From: Porphyra umbilicalis
Taxonomy: Eukaryota; Rhodophyta; Bangiophyceae; Bangiales; Bangiaceae
DNA length: 64,000 nt
Direction: 5' to 3'
NCBI GenBank assembly: GCA_002049455.2
Contig: KV918866.1
Coordinates: 124,001-188,000 of the forward strand
Shown here: piece after piece, positions 31,433 to 39,829 of the stretch
How positions within the stretch are numbered: the stretch's first letter is position 1
Layout of the letters: each line of letters opens with the position of its first letter
Translations under genes and position numbers: made by a program
Notes under the pieces: model-generated
Databases searched by the model: none
What the model was told of the DNA's origin: nothing
The model's input: the letters and a program-made list of their open reading frames with translations, nothing else

Positions 31433-34123
31433 TCACTCCCGCATGCGCCAGTGCCGCCAAGGCCGCCTGGTACTGGCCGCCGGCCGCCGAGGCACACCAG
31501 GTGCGCGGGTGGCGCCGCGCGCGCGCCGTAGGTGAAGGGCGCGAGGCCCCCGCGGCGCCACGACGGGGCGGCTGTGCGGCAGACGAGGCAGACAACTGCG
31601 CCGCCGGGCAAGGCGCAGACGGGGATAGGGCCGCCGGGGAGGGGGAAGATGGGGATCGGGGGGGGAGGATGGATTGCTGGCGATGCACGGTCGCCCCTGT
31701 GGGGCTTGCTGTCGCTGCTTCCGCAGGTACAGCTGAGCGGTCGACCTCTGGTCGACTGCATCGGTCTCCCGCTGTACTGGTCTATCTGTTGGCGGGGAAG
31801 CCTCAGGAGGTGCCGTGCCGGCCAGATCTCGAGGATTCGGGCAGGGCTTGGGGCGGTGGGCCAGTCTGTTGGGGCACGGATGGCGTCGTGAGCACAATGT
31901 GCGCCGTCTTGAAAGGACAAGATGGTGCAGATGAACAGTACGGTCACCTGAAATACTGACGTGTTGCTGCGACCCCCCTAACACGCACGCGCTCACAACT
32001 AAAAAGCTGCTGCAAGAAAAGTGCAAGACCAGCAAGCTGCACGAGTCAAAAATAATCAAATAAGGCCGGCACCCGCCAGCAGCCGCGAGATCTGGCGGAA
32101 CACACTCGAGCACTTCCCCGCCACACGACAGGTGGTGACCATGCCCACTGCAGCCGCCATTAAACGGCTTGTCCATGTACCGGCCGTCCTCGGAGACGAG
32201 CGCCCGCGCGTGCTTCTTAAGCTCCGCAAAGACACCGTCGATTGGCTGTAAGTTGGAAGAGTACGGCGGCAGCAGAACGTGGTGAAGGCCGTTGGCCTGC
32301 ATGTACTCGTCGCCCCAGTAGTCCTGGATTCTGGCGTTGTCGGACACGACGACGCAGGCGTCGGGTTGCATCTCCCAAGCCAGACCGGGGATGGACGTGT
32401 TCATCCGAGCATGAAGACACTGTAGAAGAACCCACCAATCGTCCGACGTCTCCGCGCTGCCCACCACGACCGTCTGTGACAAAAGCACGCCGTGCGTCAA
32501 GGTGACGGCCATCATCGTGCTCGTCCACTTAATTTGGAGGGTGTCCCGATCGCGTAGCACGCAAGTGATGTTCTGCCGCGTCCGCCCGTCCAGGAGTAGC
32601 AGGTCACTGCCCGCTGTGTGCGCCTCATCACAGAAGACAAGGCACCTGAGTAGTATCTCGTCGATCAGCACCGCAAATGCACGTTGCGCTTGGACGCAGC
32701 TCTCGAGGTAGAGGCGCTCAATCCTCTTGTGGGTGTAGTCGTGGTTGCGCAAGACACTGTAGACCTTCGCGGGGCTGACGTACTTGTGGTCGCTCGTAGG
32801 GTGTTCCACGCTGAGCGCCACGAGAAGGTCCACGTGGTCACGCAGAAACGCCGCCGGCTTGCTCTCCACGAGCGTGAGGATGGCTCGCGTCAGGTGCGTG
32901 TTGCGGATGGCTGTGTCTCCGTGGAGGATGCGCAAGCGCGGGTCACACCACACCGTCCCGTTGTCCCGAGAATGCCGCGACCAACGGCGCATGGATCGCG
33001 CCCAGCACCCGATGATCTTTGCCATGTCCGAGACGGAGTATCCCTCGTCCAACAACCCTAGCACGTGCTGCCGTGTGTCTTCGGAGAACACGGTCACGGC
33101 CGGAAACGCCGCGACGTCGACGGCGTCCTTGTTCGTCGAATCGTCAGACGCACTGATTTCGGTGCAGGTGAAGTGGGTAGACTTGGACGTGGATGAACTC
33201 TGGGGCGCGTCAGTCTGCGCTCGTGGCTCGGTTGCCTTCGTGGCCGTTGACACTGCCGAGTTCACAAACGCCGAAAAAGGCAACGAGTCGGTGGCCGCAC
33301 GGAATATGGTATGCGCAATGCCCGTGCACACGGTCTTCTCGCGGAGTGGTCCGCTGACGTGGGCGGTTGCACTTGGGGGTGGGCAGGAAGGCAGCTGGCC
33401 GAAATACAGAGCGACGAGAGGGACGATGCCCAGAAGGACGGCGCCCAGGCGACGCGTGCCCGCACAGCACAGGTAGCACGAGCGCGTAGAGTCGGGTAAC
33501 GGGTGAGGAAGAGGGCGTAGAGGCAAACGGCTACGATCCAGCGGACGGCGGGCGCACGACGGGCGCGCGCGCGCCAAACAGGGACCACAAGCGCGTCGAT
33601 GCCGATGAGGTGGTAGAGCAGGCGCTTGTCGTGGTCCAGGCGGGAGTGCACTAGTGAGGCGACGCGACGGACGGCGGGCGCTCGATAGGCCACGCGCATC
33701 ACACAGGGACCACGTCGAGGCCGTGCGGGGAGAGAGCACGGGCGCGCGCGCGCCATACAGGGACCACGAGGGCGTCGAGGTGGAGAGGGGGGGGGAGCAC
33801 GAGTGCGGCCACGAGACGGACGGCGGGCACTCGACGGGCGCGCGCGCGCCAAGCACCGACCACGAGCGCGTCGAGACAGTAGGTCGTTGCACGAAAAAAG
33901 AGGGTGGCGAAAAGCGCACCGACGAGGACTCAACCACGGGAGCACGGCAATGACGCCGATCAGCAAACAACCGCGACCACCAAGGTGGTGCAGGTCGACG
34001 CGAAGACGGATTCCCGCAAGAAACCGGCCCAGCGCCGCCTACCGAAGGCCTGCCGCCACCCCGCATGACGCACGCACTGCGGTCCCCACCCGAGAGAGCG
34101 AGGGGGCACGCGGGAACGCGCAC
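31433..34123 (-). CDS. Tc1/IS630-like transposase (DD33D) in a long open frame
   Basis: Only the middle of this 896-codon frame, about 33105-32090, is recognisable. It begins with helix-turn-helix sequence (FSEDTRQHVLGLLDEGYSVS, IIGCWARSMRRWSRH). A DDE_3-type core follows: first Asp in LVFCDEAHTAG, second in VVVSDNARIQDY, and a third acidic residue in LPPYSSNLQPIDGVFAELKK. The last is Asp rather than Glu, with 33 residues between the second and third (mariner-like DD..D). The N-terminal ~300 codons run through a minisatellite and the C-terminal ~220 are Pro/Arg-rich, so both are probably not real protein. No ATG lies between the start of the frame's repetitive part and the domain, so the true start or first exon is unresolved. 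The catalytic core has no internal stop. Confidence 0.6.
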   Translation of the reverse strand: MRVPACPLALSGGDRSACVMRGGGRPSVGGAGPVSCGNPSSRRPAPPWWSRLFADRRHCRAPVVESSSVRFSPPSFFVQRPTVSTRSWSVLGARAPVECPPSVSWPHSCSPPLSTSTPSWSLYGARAPVLSPRTASTWSLCDARGLSSARRPSRRLTSALPPGPRQAPALPPHRHRRACGPCLARARPSCARRPLDRSRLPLRPLPHPLPDSTRSCYLCCAGTRRLGAVLLGIVPLVALYFGQLPSCPPPSATAHVSGPLREKTVCTGIAHTIFRAATDSLPFSAFVNSAVSTATKATEPRAQTDAPQSSSTSKSTHFTCTEISASDDSTNKDAVDVAAFPAVTVFSEDTRQHVLGLLDEGYSVSDMAKIIGCWARSMRRWSRHSRDNGTVWCDPRLRILHGDTAIRNTHLTRAILTLVESKPAAFLRDHVDLLVALSVEHPTSDHKYVSPAKVYSVLRNHDYTHKRIERLYLESCVQAQRAFAVLIDEILLRCLVFCDEAHTAGSDLLLLDGRTRQNITCVLRDRDTLQIKWTSTMMAVTLTHGVLLSQTVVVGSAETSDDWWVLLQCLHARMNTSIPGLAWEMQPDACVVVSDNARIQDYWGDEYMQANGLHHVLLPPYSSNLQPIDGVFAELKKHARALVSEDGRYMDKPFNGGCSGHGHHLSCGGEVLECVPPDLAAAGGCRPYLIIFDSCSLLVLHFSCSSFLVVSACVLGGSQQHVSISGDRTVHLHHLVLSRRRTLCSRRHPCPNRLAHRPKPCPNPRDLAGTAPPEASPPTDRPVQRETDAVDQRSTAQLYLRKQRQQAPQGRPCIASNPSSPPDPHLPPPRRPYPRLRLARRRSCLPRLPHSRPVVAPRGPRALHLRRARGATRAPGVPRRPAASTRRPWRHWRMRE
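33540..33880. repeat. Imperfect minisatellite upstream of the Tc1-like gene
   Basis: Four or so degenerate copies of CGGACGGCGGGC...CGACGGGCGCGCGCGCGCCA...GGGACCAC(G/A)AGCGCGTCGA, spaced about 80-110 bases. It could serve as promoter or transposase-binding sequence, but that is conjecture. Confidence 0.55.
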
Positions 34124-34704
34124 CTACAGCATTGCCCTAAAGCAGACGACTTCACGGCCTCACGCGAACGGTTCTCCGGTGGCAGTGTCTGCTGTGATCG
34201 CGGCTACTCATGTTGCGGGGATGACGAAAGAGACCCATTCGATTGGCGCCTGTCGTGCATCCAGCTCTGCGGATTGCATCAGGACAACAGTATTCCGGTG
34301 TGGCCCAGTCCCAAACGACCCGGTCAGACGAAGTTCATATTCGGTCCACTGTGTGTCAGCTGGCAAGCCGAATTGGTCCTTGGTTGGCCAGCCCACATCA
34401 GAGAGCGTCGGTAAGTAGGGCGTGGGTACTAAATGTGGGTAAAATATGGGTCGCCGACCCACGTCGGATATACCCACATCTTACCCACATTCGGCGTCAG
34501 TAAGTGCCGAAATATCGGTCGAGAAGATTTGAGATCTCCATCTCTGCCGCGACGGCACGACAGCAACCTCCGTGCAATCACCATCTTTCATCTGGCCTGA
34601 CCTCCACCACAAGCGCGACCACCCCACCACCTCGAGCACCCTAGCCACCCGCGCCTCACTCCTCCATCATTCTCACATCACCCAACCTTTCTCTATCTCA
34701 TGCC

Positions 34705-35760
34705 ATGGTGACCCAGAAGGACATGGCCATTGGTGTCTTGCATCGCCGACGGGCGCGCCTGCGTCGATTGGTGCGCGCTTGCTTTGTACTTGACCATGAC
34801 CTGGTGAAAATACACCACGCCGCGCGGGTGTATCTTCAAGTGGGGGCTGTCATTCTGCGTTCTGTGTCTCGAGCCGGTCGCGTTGGAGGAGTGATGTTCA
34901 ACGTAAACGTGTTTTCTGCCCAAGAGTCGCTCTCCACTTTTCGCTTTTTGCCTTCCGATGTGAGCCGGCTGGCCACAGCTCTCCACGTGGACGCGATTTT
35001 TCCAGTACGGCTGTACAGGGCTGACGCAACAGAGTGCCTTGCAATTTTGCTGCGGCGCCTTGCCTCCCCTGCGCGTTGGGCCGACCTGGAGGGAATATTT
35101 GGTCGCTGCCGCCCCTCGCTCAGCGAGTAGTTTTGCCGCACGGTGGACGGCATGATGGCCAAGAGGGGCCTTCTTTTGACAAGGTGGCGCGGATAGTTAA
35201 TGGCTGAGCGAGCGGCGGTGTATGCGGACGCCGTTCGCAGGCGGGGAGCGCCGCTGCAAACTTGTGTTGGATTTATTGACGGTACTGCCATTCACGTTGC
35301 TCGCTGAGGTGGAGAGCACCAGCGCGCGTGTTATTCGGGGCAGAAGAGGCGACATGTTCTCAAGTTCCAGAGCGTCACGACCCCTGATGGGTTGGTCCTC
35401 CACATGTGCGGTCCGCTTCAGGGGCGGCGCGACGACATGGTGCTTTACTATGTTTCCTGGCTGGACGAAGACTTGCGGCAGACTCCCCTCACCGACGGTG
35501 TCCAACATTGCCTGTATGGCGACTCGGCGTATGTTCTCCGTCCTTGGATGCAGACGGGTCATGGGAACAGGCAGGACCATACTGCAGCGGAACGGACATT
35601 CGACCTCTCCATGAGCCACGTTCGCGAGACGGTGGAATAAGGACATCAAGAAATACTTCACCACACTCGACTTCCAGAGGAAGCTCAACATACGGGAGAC
35701 AGCGGTGGGCAAGCAGTATCTTTAACCCACCATCTTTGGAGCGATACCTGTCTGATTGAT
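34705..35760 (+). pseudogene. HARBI1-like transposase, broken by stops
   Basis: From ATG 34705 the N-terminal domain is clear (SDVSRLATALHVDAIFPVRL, ILLRRLASPARWADLEGIFG). The same frame then meets TAG at 35128, another TAG near 35195, and TGA near 35308, yet stays homologous between them: YADAVRRRGAPLQTCVGFID (first catalytic Asp), LKFQSVTTPDGLVLHMCGPL, and CLYGDSAYVLRPWMQ (second Asp). ERTFDLSMSHVRETVE carries the Glu. At 35638 a stop and frame change precede KYFTTLDFQRKLNIRE, and a further change precedes PPSLERYL. It is certainly non-functional. Confidence 0.75.
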
Positions 35761-36449
35761 ATCGTACGTCTGCTCTCTTGTATACCAATACAAATGCACA
35801 CCAGCGATGTACGTAGAAGTGAAGAGGGTACGACGGGAGTCAGCAAGCAAAGCCGGTGCGTTCCTTTCACTCGGCGGCGGTACGATCGTTGAACCCGTTC
35901 ATCTTCAACCAGCAGCAGCTCCATGGGCGTAAGGACCTCTTCCGTCGTGGTCATGGTGGCGCGCTTCTTGTCCAACGCCTCAAACGACTTGGCCAGGAGT
36001 TGAAAACGGCCCTTGGCGTGCTTATGGTCGGTCTTAAATGTTGCCCGCGGGTTGGCGTTAAGGTTGTTTGTCACGACTTGGAACTGCTGCGTCTTTTTTC
36101 CCCTGGGGGACATGTGCGCATTCGCGACGACGACCTCCTTGAGCTGAGGATAGTCCGCCTCGTCCGTCCACCGGCGGCGGACCACCTTGAGTCGTTCGGT
36201 CGACGTCGCCCCAGGAGCGGATCGGGGCGGAGTCATGTGGTGGATGGGAAGAGCTGCAGCCGGGCCTATGGCAGGCCCGGCGGCGGATAAAAGAGTCGGG
36301 GCAGCTGTGGGAGCATTGAGGGTGTTGGGTGGAGCAGCATTGGCAGGTATCGGCGAGGGTGGGGGGGGTGACGGCATTGGGAGAGCCATGGTGGCGGTTG
36401 GCGACGGCAGGGTGCGCTGCGAAAGGTGCTCCATCGTCTCGCCCCTCAA
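35685..36449 (-). CDS. Myb/SANT-like protein of the 3.1 kb Harbinger element
   Basis: A 254-codon frame, convergent with and slightly overlapping the transposase remnant. The first 85 residues are Pro/Ala-rich. From about residue 88 comes a Myb-like region: VRRRWTDEADYPQLKEVVVA, then NLNANPRATFKTDHKHAKGR. A helical C-terminal part (EEVLTPMELLLVEDERV) follows. The last ~50 codons look less protein-like, so the real end may be earlier. Its expected role is DNA binding that assists the nuclease. The reading frame is intact, unlike its partner. Confidence 0.5.
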   Translation of the reverse strand: MRGETMEHLSQRTLPSPTATMALPMPSPPPPSPIPANAAPPNTLNAPTAAPTLLSAAGPAIGPAAALPIHHMTPPRSAPGATSTERLKVVRRRWTDEADYPQLKEVVVANAHMSPRGKKTQQFQVVTNNLNANPRATFKTDHKHAKGRFQLLAKSFEALDKKRATMTTTEEVLTPMELLLVEDERVQRSYRRRVKGTHRLCLLTPVVPSSLLRTSLVCICIGIQESRRTISIRQVSLQRWWVKDTACPPLSPVC

Positions 36450-36507
36450 ATTTTATGCGTGCACGCGCCCAGATCGGCTGGGACGAGCGCTGGCGACGCG
36501 GCTGAAG

Positions 36508-37384
36508 TAGGGTTGCGCAACACGCCCCTTTTTGAAGGGCGTGCGGTAGTGACACGTTAAGACACGCTCTAAACACGCCCTTAAACACTAAACACGCCCA
36601 ACACGCCCTAAAGTATCACCCATAAAAACTCCAGGTAGCACCTACCAATGCTCTGCCTAAACCGCTCCATACGATACACAATCTTACCACGTCGTGTCAA
36701 ACACATCCTATTGGTCTGACGAGGACTGCGGCCGCTGCCTGCCGCGCTCGACGCCCCACCTACCGCAGTAGCGACACCCTCCGTGCCGACACTCCGCGCC
36801 ACGTAAGCCTCGCAAATGCTCACAAGATCAGTCTCTCGGAGGCGAAGCGGCTGGCTGGCGCCGTTGACTTCCGACGCTTCGTCGTTCGCTGTCGCCTCTC
36901 CCCGCTCGCGGCATGCCTGGGACACTTCGTCCAACTCTTGCGGTATGCTTCTGGCGTCGGATGCCAGGCCTGCGACCGCACCCGCTTCAGCGTCATTCTC
37001 GTTGCCGGCAGCGGGGGGGGGGCTCCACTCGTCCTCGTAGTCATCATCAGGGTCCACCAATCCGTCGGCATGTTGACCAAAATCACCCATGCGGGACCCC
37101 GGTGACACCGTCTGGCGCGGCGCCGCCTCTTTGGCCAGCGCAGCTCGCATTTTCAGCACCACCTTGCTCATGTCGGTCAATCGGTGGGGGTCGAGTCGGT
37201 TGCAATCCTTACACGACCACCTCACTGCAACCAGCCTAATCAGTGCACATGAACCTGTAAGTAAACACGCCTAAAACACGCCCCAAGTTTGGGCAGGCGT
37301 GCTGGCGTGACACGCCCTAAACACGCGATAAAACACGCCCTGGGCGTGTCCGCGAACACGCCTTGGGCGGGTTGCACAACCCTA
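36508..37384. mobile_element. hAT-like insert nested in the 3.1 kb Harbinger element
   Basis: The left end TAGGGTTGCGCAACACGCCC and inverted right end TAGGGTTGTGCAACCCGCCC match at 18 of 20 positions. Subterminal regions are packed with AACACGCCC motifs in both orientations, as in other hAT elements. No clear 8-bp duplication is visible (GGCTGAAG against GGCGTGTG). The Harbinger MITE at 28043 lacks this insert at the equivalent place, which supports a nested insertion. Confidence 0.6.
36608..37225 (-). CDS. Hypothetical frame inside the nested hAT-like insert
   Basis: A 205-codon frame preceded by TTGCAG, a possible splice acceptor. It contains an SCKDCNR cysteine pair at the N-terminus, an acidic region (DPDDDYEDEWSPPP) and a helical DLVSICEAYVARSVG segment. 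It has no recognisable hAT catalytic motif and no ATG start. It may be an exon of a deleted hAT gene or captured sequence. Confidence 0.25.
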   Translation of the reverse strand: MRWSCKDCNRLDPHRLTDMSKVVLKMRAALAKEAAPRQTVSPGSRMGDFGQHADGLVDPDDDYEDEWSPPPAAGNENDAEAGAVAGLASDARSIPQELDEVSQACRERGEATANDEASEVNGASQPLRLRETDLVSICEAYVARSVGTEGVATAVGGASSAAGSGRSPRQTNRMCLTRRGKIVYRMERFRQSIGRCYLEFLWVIL

Positions 37385-38181
37385 GGCGTGTGATGCCACG
37401 GCCGCCTGCACCGACCGGTATTTGGCGTCGGTAAGATGACCCCCATACCCATAAATGGGTTCCAAATATGGGTACCAGCTGTAACGTGGCATGAAACGTG
37501 TCCCCAACCCACGCCACCGACCCACATTTGACTTGCCGACGCTCTCTATCGCCACAAGTCAGGGGTTTGATCCGACCAATGAACGAGATTCGCCGCCGCA
37601 GTCATGCTGACACGTTCGGTTGGGGGCGGAATGCTTCGCCTTCCTGTGGAGGCTCAGAGGAAACATGAGAGCTCCCATTAAGAACTACACTTCCCCTGAG
37701 AGCCCCTGTTAGCGATTCTCATCAGAAACCATGGCCGGGCACGTCATGGTTTCCCCGCCCGTGCCGACTCCAAGAGACATCGGTTCACGTCCCTTCTGCT
37801 GGGGCCACCAGAGAGCTGGTCCGGCGGGACCGGGTCACATATATCTCGTCAGAAAGCCGGGGGCACTGCCAGAGGCATGCATGACAGAGGTGCTGGCGTC
37901 CGAGGCGCACTCGACACCGGCTACTGAGATGCATTGGCAGGGGGGGGGTGGGTGCCGTGTCGTGGTTTGGGAAAACTACCCTCCCCCGCAGCGCGGCTAA
38001 AGTATAGAAAAGCACCACAGTCGTTTTGCCACGCGGCCACGAATCGCCACAATAGGGGGGCACATAAATCCCAGACGACGTCCTGCATGGTGCCTTCGCG
38101 CAAGGTGTGCGCATGGCTCCCAGACACCACCCTGAGCAGTGTCAGATCGTACTGGGGATCTCAAATGCGAATATGGGACCT

Positions 38182-38329
38182 TACAGCCGTTCTCCCAAAA
38201 ATCCCGCACTCCAACAGTTGCAAAAGAGTTCCAAATCGGCCTCTACGACCGCGCGTACGACCCCGCAGAGGCCGATTTGGAACTCTTTTGCAACAAGTGG
38301 AGTGCGGGATTTTTGGGAGAACGGCTGTA
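38182..38329. repeat. Long hairpin: 63-base arms, 22-base loop
   Basis: 38182-38244 is the reverse complement of 38267-38329 with about three mismatches, all near the middle (CTGTT against CAAGT). The loop is 38245-38266. A transcript in either direction would fold into an almost unbroken 63-bp stem. No coding frame, terminal repeat or target duplication accounts for it. Confidence 0.85.
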
Positions 38330-38438
38330 CCCATTTGGAAGAACACTGTGGAGAAGAGGGGTCCAGTACGCGACAAAACACAACAAATATCGTACTGGGG
38401 GCCGGCCCATTTGGGACCGTTTCAGATCAACCTACAAA

Positions 38439-38571
38439 ACAGTGCGTTCTCGTTAGAAGAGACAGCTGATTCAGCTCAGTATGAATAAAAGTGGCCTATA
38501 CGGACTGGAATGGAAGACTCGCGACACATATTCCCTTGTAGGCGATTCTCTTGTAACGAGAATGCACTGTA
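38439..38571. repeat. Short inverted-repeat element, 23-bp arms
   Basis: Arms 38439-38461 (ACAGTGCGTTCTCGTTAGAA...) and 38549-38571 match at 21 of 23 positions in inverse orientation. It may be a 133-bp MITE, but no target duplication is clear. Confidence 0.5.
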
Positions 38572-38698
38572 CTGCTGGCCAAGTGCCCCAGAACTTTCTC
38601 AGTACGTGGTACATGCTCGAGACGATATCCCCACACTTCCGCCTACAGAGACGCCTCCCCCATCCCCCCCCCACGGCCTCTAGTGTCTATTCTACTGA

Positions 38699-38742
38699 CC
38701 GCATCATTTGATGCGAATCGCATCAAATGATGCGGTTTTTTT
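38699..38742 (+). terminator. Perfect 17-bp palindrome followed by seven T
   Basis: CCGCATCATTTGATGCG, loop AAT, and the exact inverse at 38719-38735, then TTTTTTT at 38736-38742. The shape is that of an intrinsic terminator. In a nuclear genome it could end an RNA polymerase III transcript, or be chance or a MITE remnant. There is no recognisable gene just upstream. Confidence 0.4.
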
Positions 38743-39829
38743 ACACCGTTTCTCTTGTTCTTCTTGGCCTCTGGTGCTCATTCTGACAACAGAAACGGAC
38801 TCAGCAGCGTCTCTTTAGTCTTGGGGGAACTCGGGGGCATGCTAGCTCGAAAACAAGTAGGGTCTTGGCGCGAGTATCTGCACATTCGTAGCGCATTCTC
38901 ACCTTGCAACGGGCGCTCACAGAACCGGCGCTATGGTCGACCACGCCACGCGCAGGCCCCCAGCGGCCTTCCTAGAGGGTGGTGGCATGCTCCCAGCTCT
39001 CTGGGCTTGTGGGGGCGCAGTTGCGCCGCCCCCCCCGCCCCCCCACCGCTTTTTGTCACCTCACTCCCCGCCTCCCTGGTTCCCGCGCGCCCCTTTCCCC
39101 ACGTCCGTGCCCCCCCCAGTCTGCTTTCGCGCCTCTTGTACGTCTCTGCCCCTTCATCAATGTACTTGGTGACCTAGTCACCCCGCACCGCCACCCCACT
39201 GCGCCACCGCGGCGCCTCACGTCCCCTGCGTACCTGCCCCCCCCCCTCCCTTTTCTCCCCCGACCCCCCCCCCCCCTCCCCCAGGGTCAGCGGTGCCCCC
39301 GTCGCGGTAGTCGGCAGCCGGCGGGTAGGCGATAGCCCGCGGGGGGTCGGCGGCCTGCGTGGGGTCGACGGCCGGCGGGGGGTCGGCGGCCGGCGGGGAG
39401 GTGGTAGTCATACCACCCCGTCGTTAAGGACAGGGTTTCATGCCCGCTTATCTCTTGCGTGCAGCCCAGCGCAAATACAGAAGGTCGTTGCTCCGTTCCT
39501 CGGGAGATATCGTGGACCCGTCATGGTGGACTCGCAAGGCAAAGTCTCTCGTGCTGCGTGGCACGTTCATGTCATGGGCCAGTCGCCAAAGATAGGGGGG
39601 GGGTCTCATACGCGTTGACGCTGTGCCGTTTCGATGGCTGCTGGGGGGTAAGAAGGACAAGGAGGTGGAAAGCCACAGCTGCGAGTGAGTGAGTGATTAA
39701 GAGGGCGTGCCAGCGCAGTGGGGCTTAGACCGTGTACCTTACGGATCTGCTGATTCCGTGTTGCAGGCTGTTGCAGGATCTCCACAGTCTGCCAAATGGC
39801 TGCAGGTCGGGCCATTTTGTGCTGGCAGC
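38743..39829. other. No recognisable gene; short GC repeat
   Basis: Contains C-rich runs and, at about 39335-39405, three to four copies of a 19-20 bp unit (GGGGTCGGCGGCCGGCGG variants). The hAT element starts at the right edge. Confidence 0.4.

Larger units (their letters stand above)
34401..37547. mobile_element. PIF/Harbinger element, 3.1 kb, TSD ATC
   Basis: Terminal inverted repeats AGAGAGCGTCGG(T/C)AAGT, with ATC at 34398-34400 and 37548-37550. It encodes a decayed HARBI1-like transposase (+) and a convergent Myb-like gene (-), the standard Harbinger pair. A hAT-like insert of about 880 bp (36508-37384) lies near its right end. The 669-bp MITE at 28043 shares its termini, so this family has moved at least twice here. 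Confidence 0.8.
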
